A stretch of DNA of 64,000 nucleotides from CBDCUI01 sp965223115 (GTDB taxonomy: Bacteria; Pseudomonadota; Gammaproteobacteria; UBA4575), in the NCBI GenBank assembly GCA_965223115.1, contig OZ244982.1:558001-622000 (forward strand). Direction: 5' to 3'. Shown here piece by piece: positions 8,755 through 17,046 of the stretch (its first letter is position 1; each line of letters opens with the position of its first letter). The translations under genes and the position numbers were made by a program. The notes under the pieces are model-generated. The model searched no databases. It was not told the origin of the DNA and worked only from the letters and a program-made list of their open reading frames with translations.

Positions 8755-9243
8755 ATGATGAATAGAGTTCCACTTACAGTACGTGGTGCAAATAAGTTAC
8801 GTGAAGAGCTTGAAGAGCTTAAGTCTGTAAAACGACCTCAAATTATTGAGGCCATAGCAACTGCACGTGCACATGGTGATTTAAAAGAAAATGCAGAATA
8901 TCATGCTGCAAGAGAGCAACAATCTTTCATAGAAGGACGTATTAAAGATATTGAAGGAAAGCTCTCAAATGCAGAAATTATTGATGTAACGAAACTTAAT
9001 ACAAATGGTCGTATAGTATTTGGTACTACAGTGGTCTTAGCAGATGAGCAAAGTGGTGAAGAATCAACCTATACTATTGTTGGAGAAGATGAAGCGGACA
9101 TTAAAGAGAAACTAATTTCTGTAACATCTCCAATTGCACGTGCCATGATAGGAAAAGAGGAAGGAGATATAGTTACTGTAGATGCGCCAGCAGGAAAAAA
9201 GGATTATGAAGTTGTTGAAGTACGTTATGGCACAGAAGACTAA
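8755..9243 (+). CDS. greA: Transcript cleavage factor GreA
   Basis: Rescues backtracked RNA polymerase by stimulating cleavage of the transcript 3' end. 162 residues (161 from the second ATG at 8758). N-terminal coiled coil with the acidic tip ARAHGDLKENAEYHAA, which carries the conserved Asp-Glu pair that completes the RNAP active site, then the C-terminal FKBP-like domain (SPIARAMIGKEEGD). It lies downstream of carB as in other gammaproteobacteria. Confidence 0.96.
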   Translation: MMNRVPLTVRGANKLREELEELKSVKRPQIIEAIATARAHGDLKENAEYHAAREQQSFIEGRIKDIEGKLSNAEIIDVTKLNTNGRIVFGTTVVLADEQSGEESTYTIVGEDEADIKEKLISVTSPIARAMIGKEEGDIVTVDAPAGKKDYEVVEVRYGTED

Positions 9244-9337
9244 TTCTCTTTTATAAAAAATTTATTTCTTGTAGATATTTCACAACGTACTCATAAAATT
9301 CATCTTTGTATGCTTATTACATTGTTTAGTTAATCCA

Positions 9338-9946
9338 ATGTCTAAAAAATCTTGGATCAAGGAACATATAGATGATCCATTTGTTAAACGTGCGAACCGT
9401 GAGGGGTGGCGATCACGGGCAGTTTTTAAACTACAAGAGTTGGATAAAAAATACCATCTAATTCAAACAGGAATGACAGTAGTTGATTTAGGTGCTGCAC
9501 CAGGTGGTTGGAGTCAATATGTCTCTAAAAAAGTAGGCGCTAAAGGTAAGGTAATTGCAGTTGATGTACTAGACATGGATTCAATGTCTAATGTTTCTTT
9601 TTTAAAAGGAGACTTTACTGAAGACGAGATTTATGAATCTTTAAGAGAATTAATAGGTCAAAGCTATGTTGACCTTGTTTTATGCGATATGGCCCCCAAT
9701 ATAAGTGGTATAGACAGTGTTGATCAGCCAAAAGCCATGTATCTTGCAGAAATAGCCACTGATTTTGCCACTGAAGTACTAGATATGAACGGTAGTCTGA
9801 TAGTGAAACTATTTCATGGTGCTGGGTTTGATGATTATGTCAAAATGTTACGGGGAAAGTTCTGTAAGGTATTGATTCGTAAGCCTGAAGCATCACGTTC
9901 ACGTAGCCGAGAGGTGTATGCCCTAGCTACTAAAATCAAGTTATAG
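9338..9946 (+). CDS. rlmE: 23S rRNA 2'-O-ribose U2552 methyltransferase RlmE (FtsJ/RrmJ)
   Basis: Methylates the A-loop of 23S rRNA late in 50S assembly. 202 residues. SAM-binding motif VVDLGAAPGGWSQYV near residue 50; the K-D-K-E catalytic set is recognisable in the N-terminal RSRAVFKLQELD, in VLCDMAPNISG, in GSLIVKLFHG and in the C-terminal SREVYAL. It stands between greA and ftsH. The divergent yhbY commonly found between greA and rlmE is absent; the gap is only 94 bp. Confidence 0.95.
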   Translation: MSKKSWIKEHIDDPFVKRANREGWRSRAVFKLQELDKKYHLIQTGMTVVDLGAAPGGWSQYVSKKVGAKGKVIAVDVLDMDSMSNVSFLKGDFTEDEIYESLRELIGQSYVDLVLCDMAPNISGIDSVDQPKAMYLAEIATDFATEVLDMNGSLIVKLFHGAGFDDYVKMLRGKFCKVLIRKPEASRSRSREVYALATKIKL

Positions 9947-9995
9947 TATGGTCAACATATATTAAGTATTTGAAAATAAAGCAAGAGGTACGCCC

Positions 9996-11921
9996 TTGAA
10001 TGATATGGTAAAGAACTTAATGCTTTGGGCAGTTATTGCGGTTGTTTTAATGACTGTGTTTAATAATTTTGCGCCCCGTCCAGAGCGGCCAGATGCACTT
10101 ACTTATTCTAAATTTATAGAAGAAGTTCAATCAGGTAACGTCAAATCAGTTTTAATAAGCCCAGATAATCGTCAAATTGATGGTACCTATCAAAATGGTG
10201 AGACTTTTAAAACATTTAGTCCTGGTGACTCCGGTTTAGTAAAAGATTTGCTTGACAATAATGTCGTCATAGAAGCAGGTGAAGCGAAACCACGCTCATT
10301 GCTTTTTGAAATACTTATTAGTTGGTTCCCCATGTTGTTGCTCATTGGTGTATGGATATTTTTCATGCGACAAATGCAAGGTGGTGGCTCAGGCCGTGGT
10401 GCAATGTCGTTTGGTAAAAGTAAAGCTCGTTTAATGGGTGAAGACCAAATTAAAGTAACCTTTAATGATGTTGCTGGAGTAGAAGAAGCTAAAGAAGAAG
10501 TATCAGAACTCGTTGAGTTTTTGCGTGACCCTGGCAAGTTCCAAAAATTAGGTGGAAAGATTCCACGTGGTGTATTAATGGTAGGCCCGCCTGGTACAGG
10601 TAAAACACTACTTGCAAAAGCTATTGCAGGTGAAGCAAAAGTGCCTTTCTTTACAATTTCAGGCTCAGATTTTGTGGAAATGTTTGTAGGTGTAGGTGCA
10701 TCGCGTGTGCGTGATATGTTCACACAAGCTAAAAAACATTCACCATGCATTATATTTATAGACGAAATCGATGCAGTAGGTCGCCATCGTGGCGCTGGCC
10801 TAGGTGGTGGGCATGATGAACGTGAACAAACGCTTAATCAGTTGCTTGTTGAAATGGATGGTTTTGATGGTAACGAAGGTGTAATCGTTATTGCAGCAAC
10901 CAACAGACCTGATGTTTTGGATCCTGCATTATTACGTCCAGGCCGTTTTGATAGACAAGTGACTGTTCCATTACCTGATATTCGAGGCCGTGAACAAATT
11001 CTAAAAGTACACATGCGCAAAGTACCGTTAGGTAAAGATGTGCGTGCAGATTTCATTGCCAGGGGTACACCAGGTTTTTCAGGTGCAGATTTGGCAAATC
11101 TCGTAAATGAAGCCGCATTATTTGCTGCGCGTGCCAACAAACGCACGGTAGACATGGAAGAATTTGAGCGTGCTAAAGATAAAATCTTGATGGGATCTGA
11201 GCGCAAATCAATGGTAATGAGCGATGACGAGAAAAAGCTCACTGCTTACCATGAATCAGGCCATGCAATTGTAGGTCGATTAGTACCAGAGCATGATCCG
11301 GTCTATAAAGTAACGATTATTCCTAGAGGTAGAGCTTTAGGCGTAACCATGTTTTTACCAGAAGAAGACCGATATAGTCATAGTAAGCAACGTCTTGAAA
11401 GCCAGATTTCTAGCCTATTTGGTGGGCGTATCGCTGAAGAGCTTATTTTTGGTCATGATGCGGTGACTACGGGTGCATCAAATGACATAGAACGAGCTAC
11501 AGAAATAGCGCGTGCTATGGTTACCAAGTGGGGTTTATCAGAGAAGATGGGTCCACTTTCATATGGTGAAGAAGACGGTGAAGTATTTCTTGGGCACTCT
11601 GTAACACAACATAAAAGTGTTTCAGATGACACCGCAAATTCTATTGATTTAGAAATACGTCGTATTATTGATACAAATTATGAACGGGCTGCCACGCTCA
11701 TAAAAGATAATATGGAAAAATTACACATCATGGCGAAAGCTTTGATTAAGTATGAAACCATAGATAAAGATCAAATAGACGATATTATGGATGGTAAAGA
11801 ACCTCGCCCACCAGAAGACTGGATGGATGATGAACCAAGTTCAGGCTCAAGTGCAAAACCATCACAGGCAGATGATCGTAAAGATTCTGATCCAATTGGT
11901 GGGCCTGCAAGTGAACATTAG
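9996..11921 (+). CDS. ftsH: ATP-dependent zinc metalloprotease FtsH
   Basis: Membrane-bound AAA+ protease for misfolded and short-lived proteins. 641 residues. Two N-terminal membrane helices (about residues 5-25 and 100-122) flank a periplasmic domain; then the AAA module with Walker A GPPGTGKT, Walker B IIFIDEIDAVGRHRG, and SRH ATNRPDVLDPALLRPGRFD; then the zinc protease motif HESGH. The start is TTG at 9996 with AGAGG seven nt upstream. The C-terminal tail is Pro/Ser/Asp-rich. The gene normally next downstream, folP, is not here; glmM follows after 171 bp. Confidence 0.97.
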   Translation: MNDMVKNLMLWAVIAVVLMTVFNNFAPRPERPDALTYSKFIEEVQSGNVKSVLISPDNRQIDGTYQNGETFKTFSPGDSGLVKDLLDNNVVIEAGEAKPRSLLFEILISWFPMLLLIGVWIFFMRQMQGGGSGRGAMSFGKSKARLMGEDQIKVTFNDVAGVEEAKEEVSELVEFLRDPGKFQKLGGKIPRGVLMVGPPGTGKTLLAKAIAGEAKVPFFTISGSDFVEMFVGVGASRVRDMFTQAKKHSPCIIFIDEIDAVGRHRGAGLGGGHDEREQTLNQLLVEMDGFDGNEGVIVIAATNRPDVLDPALLRPGRFDRQVTVPLPDIRGREQILKVHMRKVPLGKDVRADFIARGTPGFSGADLANLVNEAALFAARANKRTVDMEEFERAKDKILMGSERKSMVMSDDEKKLTAYHESGHAIVGRLVPEHDPVYKVTIIPRGRALGVTMFLPEEDRYSHSKQRLESQISSLFGGRIAEELIFGHDAVTTGASNDIERATEIARAMVTKWGLSEKMGPLSYGEEDGEVFLGHSVTQHKSVSDDTANSIDLEIRRIIDTNYERAATLIKDNMEKLHIMAKALIKYETIDKDQIDDIMDGKEPRPPEDWMDDEPSSGSSAKPSQADDRKDSDPIGGPASEH

Positions 11922-12092
11922 CGTTTTGTTGTCTGCATTGAATAAAGAACATTTATAAGCAATGTGGCATCCGCTACACTAAATCTTATCTATTTAAAAT
12001 GTGATTATGTCGCATTTCTATGGGTCAAAAAGTACTTTATCTTTTAAATTTCAATAAAATAAATTGTTAGTTTTTAAGGTAGATTAATTTTT

Positions 12093-13427
12093 ATGGCACG
12101 AAAATATTTTGGTACAGATGGTATACGTGGCCGAGTTGGCGATGGTGTGATGACGCCGGATTTTGTGCTGAAGCTAGGATGGGCTGTGGGACGTGTCTTG
12201 TGCGGAGGGGATAGAAATCTAGTTTTAATAGGGAAAGACACTCGAATTTCAGGCTACATGTTTGAATCTGTGCTTGAAGCAGGTCTATCTGCAGCTGGAG
12301 TGAATAGTCGCTTACTGGGCCCAATGCCTACACCTGCGATTGCGTATTTAACACGAACGTTACGTGCAGCAGCAGGTATTGTGATTAGCGCATCTCATAA
12401 TCCTTATTATGATAATGGTGTGAAGTTTTTTTCTGCAGAAGGGAAAAAGCTACCTGATGAAGTTGAAATCGAAATAGAAAAACAATTAGAGCAGCCTTTG
12501 ACTGTTGTAGATTCAGATAAGATTGGAAAAGTTGAACGTGTAACAGATGCAGCAGGTCGATATATTGAATTTTGTAAAAGTACTATACCGACAAAAATCA
12601 GATTAAATGATTTAAAAATAGTAGTCGATTGTGCCCATGGTGCCACTTACCATATTGCACCAGATGTGTTTTCAGAATTAGGTGCTGATGTAATAAGCAT
12701 TGCCTCTCAACCAGATGGATTAAATATTAATGAGGGATGTGGTGCCACTCAACCAAATGCATTACGTAAAGCTGTGCTGGAAAACAAGGCAGATTTAGGG
12801 ATTGCCATTGATGGTGATGGTGATCGATTGATTATGGTCGATCACAAAGGTGAAATTGTAGATGGGGATGAACTTTTATATGTTATCGCTCGTGCTAGAA
12901 AATTACATAATTTGCTCAGTGGTGGTGTAGTGGGTACTCTGATGAGCAACCTTGGATTGGAGCATGCCTTACGAGACCATGGTATAGATTTTAAGCGTGC
13001 TGCCGTAGGCGATAGGTATGTGATGGAGATGATGCGTGAACAGGCTTGGGTACTGGGCGGAGAATCTTCAGGGCACATTATTTGTTTAGACAGAACTACG
13101 ACTGGTGATGCAATCGTATCGGCACTACAAGTGTTACAAATTCTTGTTAGTACAAAAAAGTCTTTACATGAAGCAAAGTCGGGAATGGAAAAGTATCCAC
13201 AGACATTGATTAATGTACCTATACAGACAAAAATAAATATAGAAAGCAGTCCTGAAATTCAACAAGCGGTTAAAGATGCTGAATCTGATCTAGCTGAAAA
13301 TGGTAGAGTTCTTTTGCGGCCCTCTGGGACTGAGCCATTGATAAGAGTTATGGTGGAAGGTGTTGATAGCGCTAAAGTGAAACAATTGGCTAAACACATT
13401 GCCGATAGTGTTTCTGCTTCTTGTTAA
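12093..13427 (+). CDS. glmM: Phosphoglucosamine mutase
   Basis: Interconverts glucosamine-6-P and glucosamine-1-P on the route to UDP-GlcNAc, peptidoglycan and LPS. 444 residues, normal length. Starts MARKYFGTDGIRG; phosphoserine loop GIVISASHNPYYDNG near residue 100; metal-binding loop IDGDGDR near residue 243; sugar-binding GGESSGHII; C-terminal phosphate-binding RPSGTEPLIRVMVE. Its usual upstream partner folP is missing. Confidence 0.97.
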   Translation: MARKYFGTDGIRGRVGDGVMTPDFVLKLGWAVGRVLCGGDRNLVLIGKDTRISGYMFESVLEAGLSAAGVNSRLLGPMPTPAIAYLTRTLRAAAGIVISASHNPYYDNGVKFFSAEGKKLPDEVEIEIEKQLEQPLTVVDSDKIGKVERVTDAAGRYIEFCKSTIPTKIRLNDLKIVVDCAHGATYHIAPDVFSELGADVISIASQPDGLNINEGCGATQPNALRKAVLENKADLGIAIDGDGDRLIMVDHKGEIVDGDELLYVIARARKLHNLLSGGVVGTLMSNLGLEHALRDHGIDFKRAAVGDRYVMEMMREQAWVLGGESSGHIICLDRTTTGDAIVSALQVLQILVSTKKSLHEAKSGMEKYPQTLINVPIQTKINIESSPEIQQAVKDAESDLAENGRVLLRPSGTEPLIRVMVEGVDSAKVKQLAKHIADSVSASC

Positions 13428-13542
13428 AAGCTTAGATATATTAAGTGATAAAATTTCAGCAATTTTATGATATAGCATTTGCCTATCCGGCCTGTGATCG
13501 GTAAGCTGCGCGCCTTAAAATTCTAATAATTGTCATAAATCT

Positions 13543-14295
13543 ATGCGTAAACCTCTCGTAGCAGGAAATTGGAAGTTAAACGGGTCTCTGCAATTTATTA
13601 CAGAGTTAGTAACGGATATCAAGTCTCAACTATCTGCTGTTGAAGTTGCTGAGCTTGCTGTTTGTCCACCGTATTCATATTTAAGTCATGTGCAGAATCT
13701 ATTGAATGGGGCAGGTATTGCGCTTGGTGCGCAAGATTGTTCAGATCAAGAAGAAGGAGCCTATACTGGTGAAGTATCGGCAGCCATGATCAGTGAGTTT
13801 GGCTGTAAGTATATAATTGTAGGGCATTCTGAACGCAGACAACTGTATGGTGAAAGCAACGAAATGGTGGCTAAAAAATTTGAATTGGTAAAAAAGAATG
13901 GACTCACACCGATCTTATGTGTTGGAGAAACTATACAAGATCGTGAGGATGGTCAAACAGAAGTTATTATTGCCAAACAAGTTGATGCAGTTATTGATCT
14001 TTTAGGAATAGAGAGTTTTGCAGATGTAGTGGTAGCTTATGAACCTGTTTGGGCTATAGGAACAGGTAAAACTGCTACACCTGAGCAGGCTCAAGAAGTG
14101 CATGCATTTATAAGGGATAAACTTGATGCACTAAATAAAGATATTGCGGCAAAATTACGAATTCTTTATGGTGGCAGTATGAAGCCAGATAATGCGAAAC
14201 AACTATTAAACCAGGCTGATATCGATGGCGGGTTAATCGGTGGTGCCGCATTAAAGGCTGATGATTTTATTGCCATTGCAACTGCTGCAAACTAA
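13543..14295 (+). CDS. tpiA: Triosephosphate isomerase
   Basis: Interconverts dihydroxyacetone phosphate and glyceraldehyde-3-phosphate. 250 residues. The N-terminal GNWKLNG carries catalytic Lys; IIVGHSERR carries catalytic His; VVAYEPVWAIGTGKTAT carries catalytic Glu and the flexible loop; YGGSMKPDNA and DGGLIGGAAL bind phosphate. The glmM-tpiA-secG-tRNA-Leu-nuo order is a familiar gammaproteobacterial arrangement. Confidence 0.97.
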   Translation: MRKPLVAGNWKLNGSLQFITELVTDIKSQLSAVEVAELAVCPPYSYLSHVQNLLNGAGIALGAQDCSDQEEGAYTGEVSAAMISEFGCKYIIVGHSERRQLYGESNEMVAKKFELVKKNGLTPILCVGETIQDREDGQTEVIIAKQVDAVIDLLGIESFADVVVAYEPVWAIGTGKTATPEQAQEVHAFIRDKLDALNKDIAAKLRILYGGSMKPDNAKQLLNQADIDGGLIGGAALKADDFIAIATAAN

Positions 14296-14341
14296 TTTCT
14301 AAGAAGCCACTTTATATAATTTAAATAAAACGAGAATATAA

Positions 14342-14797
14342 ATGTTATACAGCATATTAGTTGCAATCGATGTTTTATTAGCGATTGGAATTATTGGATT
14401 AGTTTTAATTCAGCAAGGCAAAGGTGCTGACGTTGGTGCAGCGTTTGGCAGCGGCGCATCGGGTACAGTATTTGGCGCACGAGGATCTGCATCATTTTTA
14501 ACACGTGCTACTGCAATTTTGGTTACGTTGTTTTTTATCAATAGTCTAGTGCTTGCATATTTAGCTAGTCATCGCCCTGTTGCTGAAAGTGTAATGGATG
14601 CTACACAGCAAATTGAAGAGGTCTCTGATATTGATGGTGATTCAGAAGCTGATACACCTGCAGCGGTAAGTAGCGAAGCCACAGATATTCCAGAGGTGCA
14701 AGAAATTGAAATCGATGCTGCCCCTGATCAAGATGCGGATAACACCGAGCCAACTGATGAAATTTCTGAAAGTGTTCCTGATGATGTTCCAGAATAA
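14342..14797 (+). CDS. secG: SecG protein translocase subunit with long acidic tail
   Basis: Small subunit of the SecYEG channel in the inner membrane. 151 residues. Two membrane helices (about residues 3-22 and 55-73) flank the conserved cytoplasmic loop LIQQGKGADVGAAFGSGASGT. After residue 80 there is a Glu/Asp/Ala/Pro-rich, low-complexity tail of about 70 residues ending DDVPE, longer than in E. coli SecG (about 110 residues in total). The core identifies it clearly. Confidence 0.95.
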   Translation: MLYSILVAIDVLLAIGIIGLVLIQQGKGADVGAAFGSGASGTVFGARGSASFLTRATAILVTLFFINSLVLAYLASHRPVAESVMDATQQIEEVSDIDGDSEADTPAAVSSEATDIPEVQEIEIDAAPDQDADNTEPTDEISESVPDDVPE

Positions 14798-14834
14798 GAT
14801 TGTATAAAAAGTAATCGACTTATTTGCTTATCTA

Positions 14835-14936
14835 TTATGGGAAAACAAAGGCCATAATAAGAGCAGCAGCAATAATCACGACGCCTACGATTAAGGCGGC
14901 CATGTCATAGGATTTGTAATCATTATCTTCGGGCAT
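14835..14936 (-). CDS. Small single-helix membrane protein, 33 residues (unrecognised)
   Basis: A short minus-strand reading frame from ATG (complement of 14934-14936) to TAA (complement of 14835-14837). The predicted peptide begins MPEDNDYKSYDMAA and continues into one hydrophobic helix (LIVGVVIIAAALIMAFVF), ending in Pro. A good ribosome-binding site (GGAG, complement of 14945-14948) lies eight nt before the ATG. It is convergent with secG, whose stop is 38 bp away. Polar acidic N-terminus, one transmembrane segment and a good Shine-Dalgarno support a real small protein, but no family is recognised. An inverted repeat (TATTATGG/CCATAATA, 14833-14859) overlaps its 3' end. Confidence 0.6.
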   Translation of the reverse strand: MPEDNDYKSYDMAALIVGVVIIAAALIMAFVFP

Positions 14937-15162
14937 TATTCATTCTCCGTAGTTAAATAAAACAGCTAAGCCTGTGAAAATGCTGGCTTTTACCATGATC
15001 CCATGAACTCTTAAAGTTGTCTATATGTGTATTTATTAAACAATAGAAATTTAATACCTTGTTATATATAGGATTATTTTGAATTACTCTGCCTTATATC
15101 GCTATCAGCGAAAAATGACTCAAGCACGAGCACCATCAGTTAGAATATAAAAATATAAATAA

Positions 15163-15249
15163 GCCGATGTGGCGGAATTGGTAGACGCGCTAGCTTGAGG
15201 GGCTAGTGAGGGCAACCTCGTGCCGGTTCGAGTCCGGCCATCGGCACCA
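15163..15249 (+). tRNA. tRNA-Leu(GAG)
   Basis: Cloverleaf with acceptor stem GCCGATG/CATCGGC, anticodon stem CTAGC/GCTAG around loop TTGAGGG (anticodon GAG at 15197-15199), a long variable arm typical of leucine tRNAs (class II), T-arm with GGTTCGAGTCC, discriminator A and encoded CCA (15247-15249). It lies between secG and nuoA, its usual site in gammaproteobacteria. Confidence 0.97.
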
Positions 15250-15366
15250 AGGTCTAGCACAATGCAATGTCTAGAGTAATATATTTTTGGTTTCGTACCT
15301 CTATAAGAGCGGGTAAGTAGAAGTGTCAAAGCTTTGTCTTAGTACAAGCGATGCAAGAGACTTATT

Positions 15367-15388
15367 CTTTAATAAATATTTATTAAAG
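15367..15388. promoter_or_regulatory. Perfect 22-bp palindrome upstream of nuoA
   Basis: Each 11-nt half reads CTTTAATAAAT and the whole is perfectly self-complementary with no spacer. It lies 55 bp before the nuoA ATG and 118 bp after tRNA-Leu. A/T-only apart from the ends. Candidate operator or cruciform for the nuo operon; no T-run follows, so it is not a terminator. Confidence 0.45.
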
Positions 15389-15442
15389 TGCTAAGTTTAA
15401 CTATAACAACAATAAAGATATCCAAATTATATAAGTAATAAA

Positions 15443-15799
15443 ATGATTGAAAACTATCTTCCTGTTCTCATTTTCATTGCCATTTCTGCTGTTATGGGGC
15501 TAATTCCATTGTTGCTTGGTTTGGGTTTAGGGCCGCGTAATAAAAACGATGCAAAAGATTCGCCTTATGAATGTGGGTTTGAGGCATTTGAAAATGCGCG
15601 TATGCAGTTTGATGTACGTTATTATTTAGTTGCAATTTTGTTCATCATTTTTGATTTAGAAATTGCTTTTCTTTTTCCATGGGCTGTATCTATAAGAGAA
15701 GTAGGTTTGCTAGGGTTTTTAGCCATGGCGTTGTTTCTAATTATCCTAACGGTTGGTTTTATATATGAATGGAAGAAAGGTGCACTAGATTGGGATTAA
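15443..15799 (+). CDS. nuoA: NADH-quinone oxidoreductase subunit A
   Basis: Membrane subunit near the quinone site of complex I. 118 residues with three membrane helices. Family motifs KDSPYECGFEAF and the helix LFIIFDLEIAFLFPWA are present. First gene of a complete nuoABCDEFGHIJKLMN operon; the palindrome at 15367-15388 lies in its upstream region. Confidence 0.96.
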   Translation: MIENYLPVLIFIAISAVMGLIPLLLGLGLGPRNKNDAKDSPYECGFEAFENARMQFDVRYYLVAILFIIFDLEIAFLFPWAVSIREVGLLGFLAMALFLIILTVGFIYEWKKGALDWD

Positions 15800-15822
15800 A
15801 GTTTTATTGTTAAGGAAACTAT

Positions 15823-16299
15823 ATGGGTATTGAAGGCAAGTTGTCGGAAGGGTTCGTAACTACGAGTTTGGATGAACTGATTAACTGGGCACGTACAGGT
15901 TCTATGTGGCCAATGACATTTGGACTTGCATGTTGTGCAGTTGAAATGATGCAAGCTGGAGCATCAAGGTACGATTTAGATCGTTTCGGTGTGATGTTTA
16001 GACCCAGTCCACGGCAGTCTGATGTCATGATTGTTGCTGGAACTTTAGTAAATAAAATGGCTCCGGCATTACGTAAAGTTTATGACCAAATGGCTGATCC
16101 TAAATGGGTGATCTCAATGGGTTCATGCGCAAATGGAGGCGGCTATTATCACTATTCATACTCGGTTGTAAGAGGTTGCGATCGAATTGTTCCTGTTGAT
16201 GTTTATGTTCCTGGTTGTCCTCCAACAGCCGAAGCATTGTTGTATGGAATTATTCAGTTACAAAATAAAATCCGCCGTACCAATACCATTGCACGATAA
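15823..16299 (+). CDS. nuoB: NADH-quinone oxidoreductase subunit B
   Basis: Carries the terminal 4Fe-4S cluster N2 that reduces quinone. 158 residues. The cluster ligands are visible in FGLACCAVEMM, the single Cys of SMGSCANGGGYYHYS and YVPGCPPTAEALLYG. Preceded by AAGGAA about 7 nt before the ATG. Twenty-three bp after nuoA. Confidence 0.97.
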   Translation: MGIEGKLSEGFVTTSLDELINWARTGSMWPMTFGLACCAVEMMQAGASRYDLDRFGVMFRPSPRQSDVMIVAGTLVNKMAPALRKVYDQMADPKWVISMGSCANGGGYYHYSYSVVRGCDRIVPVDVYVPGCPPTAEALLYGIIQLQNKIRRTNTIAR

Positions 16300-16320
16300 A
16301 CAATTGCATAAATTTATATA

Positions 16321-17046
16321 ATGAGAGATTTAGCTAAAAAGCTTTGCACTGATTTGCAGGAAGTGTTTGCGACAAATTTAGTGTCTGCAGAAGTTAACTA
16401 CGATGAGGTTACTATTACATTATCTGTGCAAAATCTTATTCAAGTTATGTCACAGCTTAGCTCTGTAGAAAAATTTAAGTTTGAGCAACTTTCTGACTTA
16501 ACAGCAGTTGATTATTTAGAGTATGGCATCGATGAATGGAATACGGAAACAGCTACATCATCTGGATTTAGTCGTGGTGTTGAAAAATCTTCATTTGGAC
16601 GATTTACATTTAACGATGCGTCGTTACAGCGGGATCTCAAGGGGCCGCGTTTTGCGGTCGTTTATCACTTATTATCTATTACACATAATCAAAGATTACG
16701 TGTAAAAGTTTTTTGTGAGGATGATGATTTACCTATTCTTCCGTCTGTCACAGAAATTTGGTCTTCAGCAAACTGGTATGAGAGAGAGGCCTTTGACTTA
16801 TATGGCATTATATTTGAAGGGCATCCTGATTTAAGACGTATTCTTACAGACTATGGATTTACGGGGCATCCATTTCGTAAAGATTTCCCATTAATTGGTC
16901 ATGTAGAAGTTCGTTATGACCCTGAACAAGAGCGTGTAATTTATGAACCTGTAACAATTGAGCCGCGCATAAATGTTCCTAAAGTGATTCGTGATGATCA
17001 CCGCTTTGAGGAAGGTGACAGCTCACAGGATGCAACAGATGTCTGA
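16321..17046 (+). CDS. nuoC: NADH-quinone oxidoreductase subunit C
   Basis: Peripheral-arm subunit contacting NuoD. 241 residues, separate from nuoD (not a NuoCD fusion as in E. coli). The signature WYEREAFDLYGIIFEGHPDLRRILTDYGF region is intact (about residues 154-182), as is GHPFRKDFPL. The C-terminal end overlaps the nuoD start by 8 nt. Confidence 0.96.
   Translation: MRDLAKKLCTDLQEVFATNLVSAEVNYDEVTITLSVQNLIQVMSQLSSVEKFKFEQLSDLTAVDYLEYGIDEWNTETATSSGFSRGVEKSSFGRFTFNDASLQRDLKGPRFAVVYHLLSITHNQRLRVKVFCEDDDLPILPSVTEIWSSANWYEREAFDLYGIIFEGHPDLRRILTDYGFTGHPFRKDFPLIGHVEVRYDPEQERVIYEPVTIEPRINVPKVIRDDHRFEEGDSSQDATDV

Noticed and set aside
15120..15329. Minus-strand frame over the tRNA-Leu region
   Set aside because: It crosses a well-supported tRNA gene and has no family match or ribosome-binding site.
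16991..17038. Longer nuoD start at 16991
   Set aside because: It would overlap nuoC by 56 bases and add residues unlike any NuoD; the ATG at 17039 gives the usual 417 residues.
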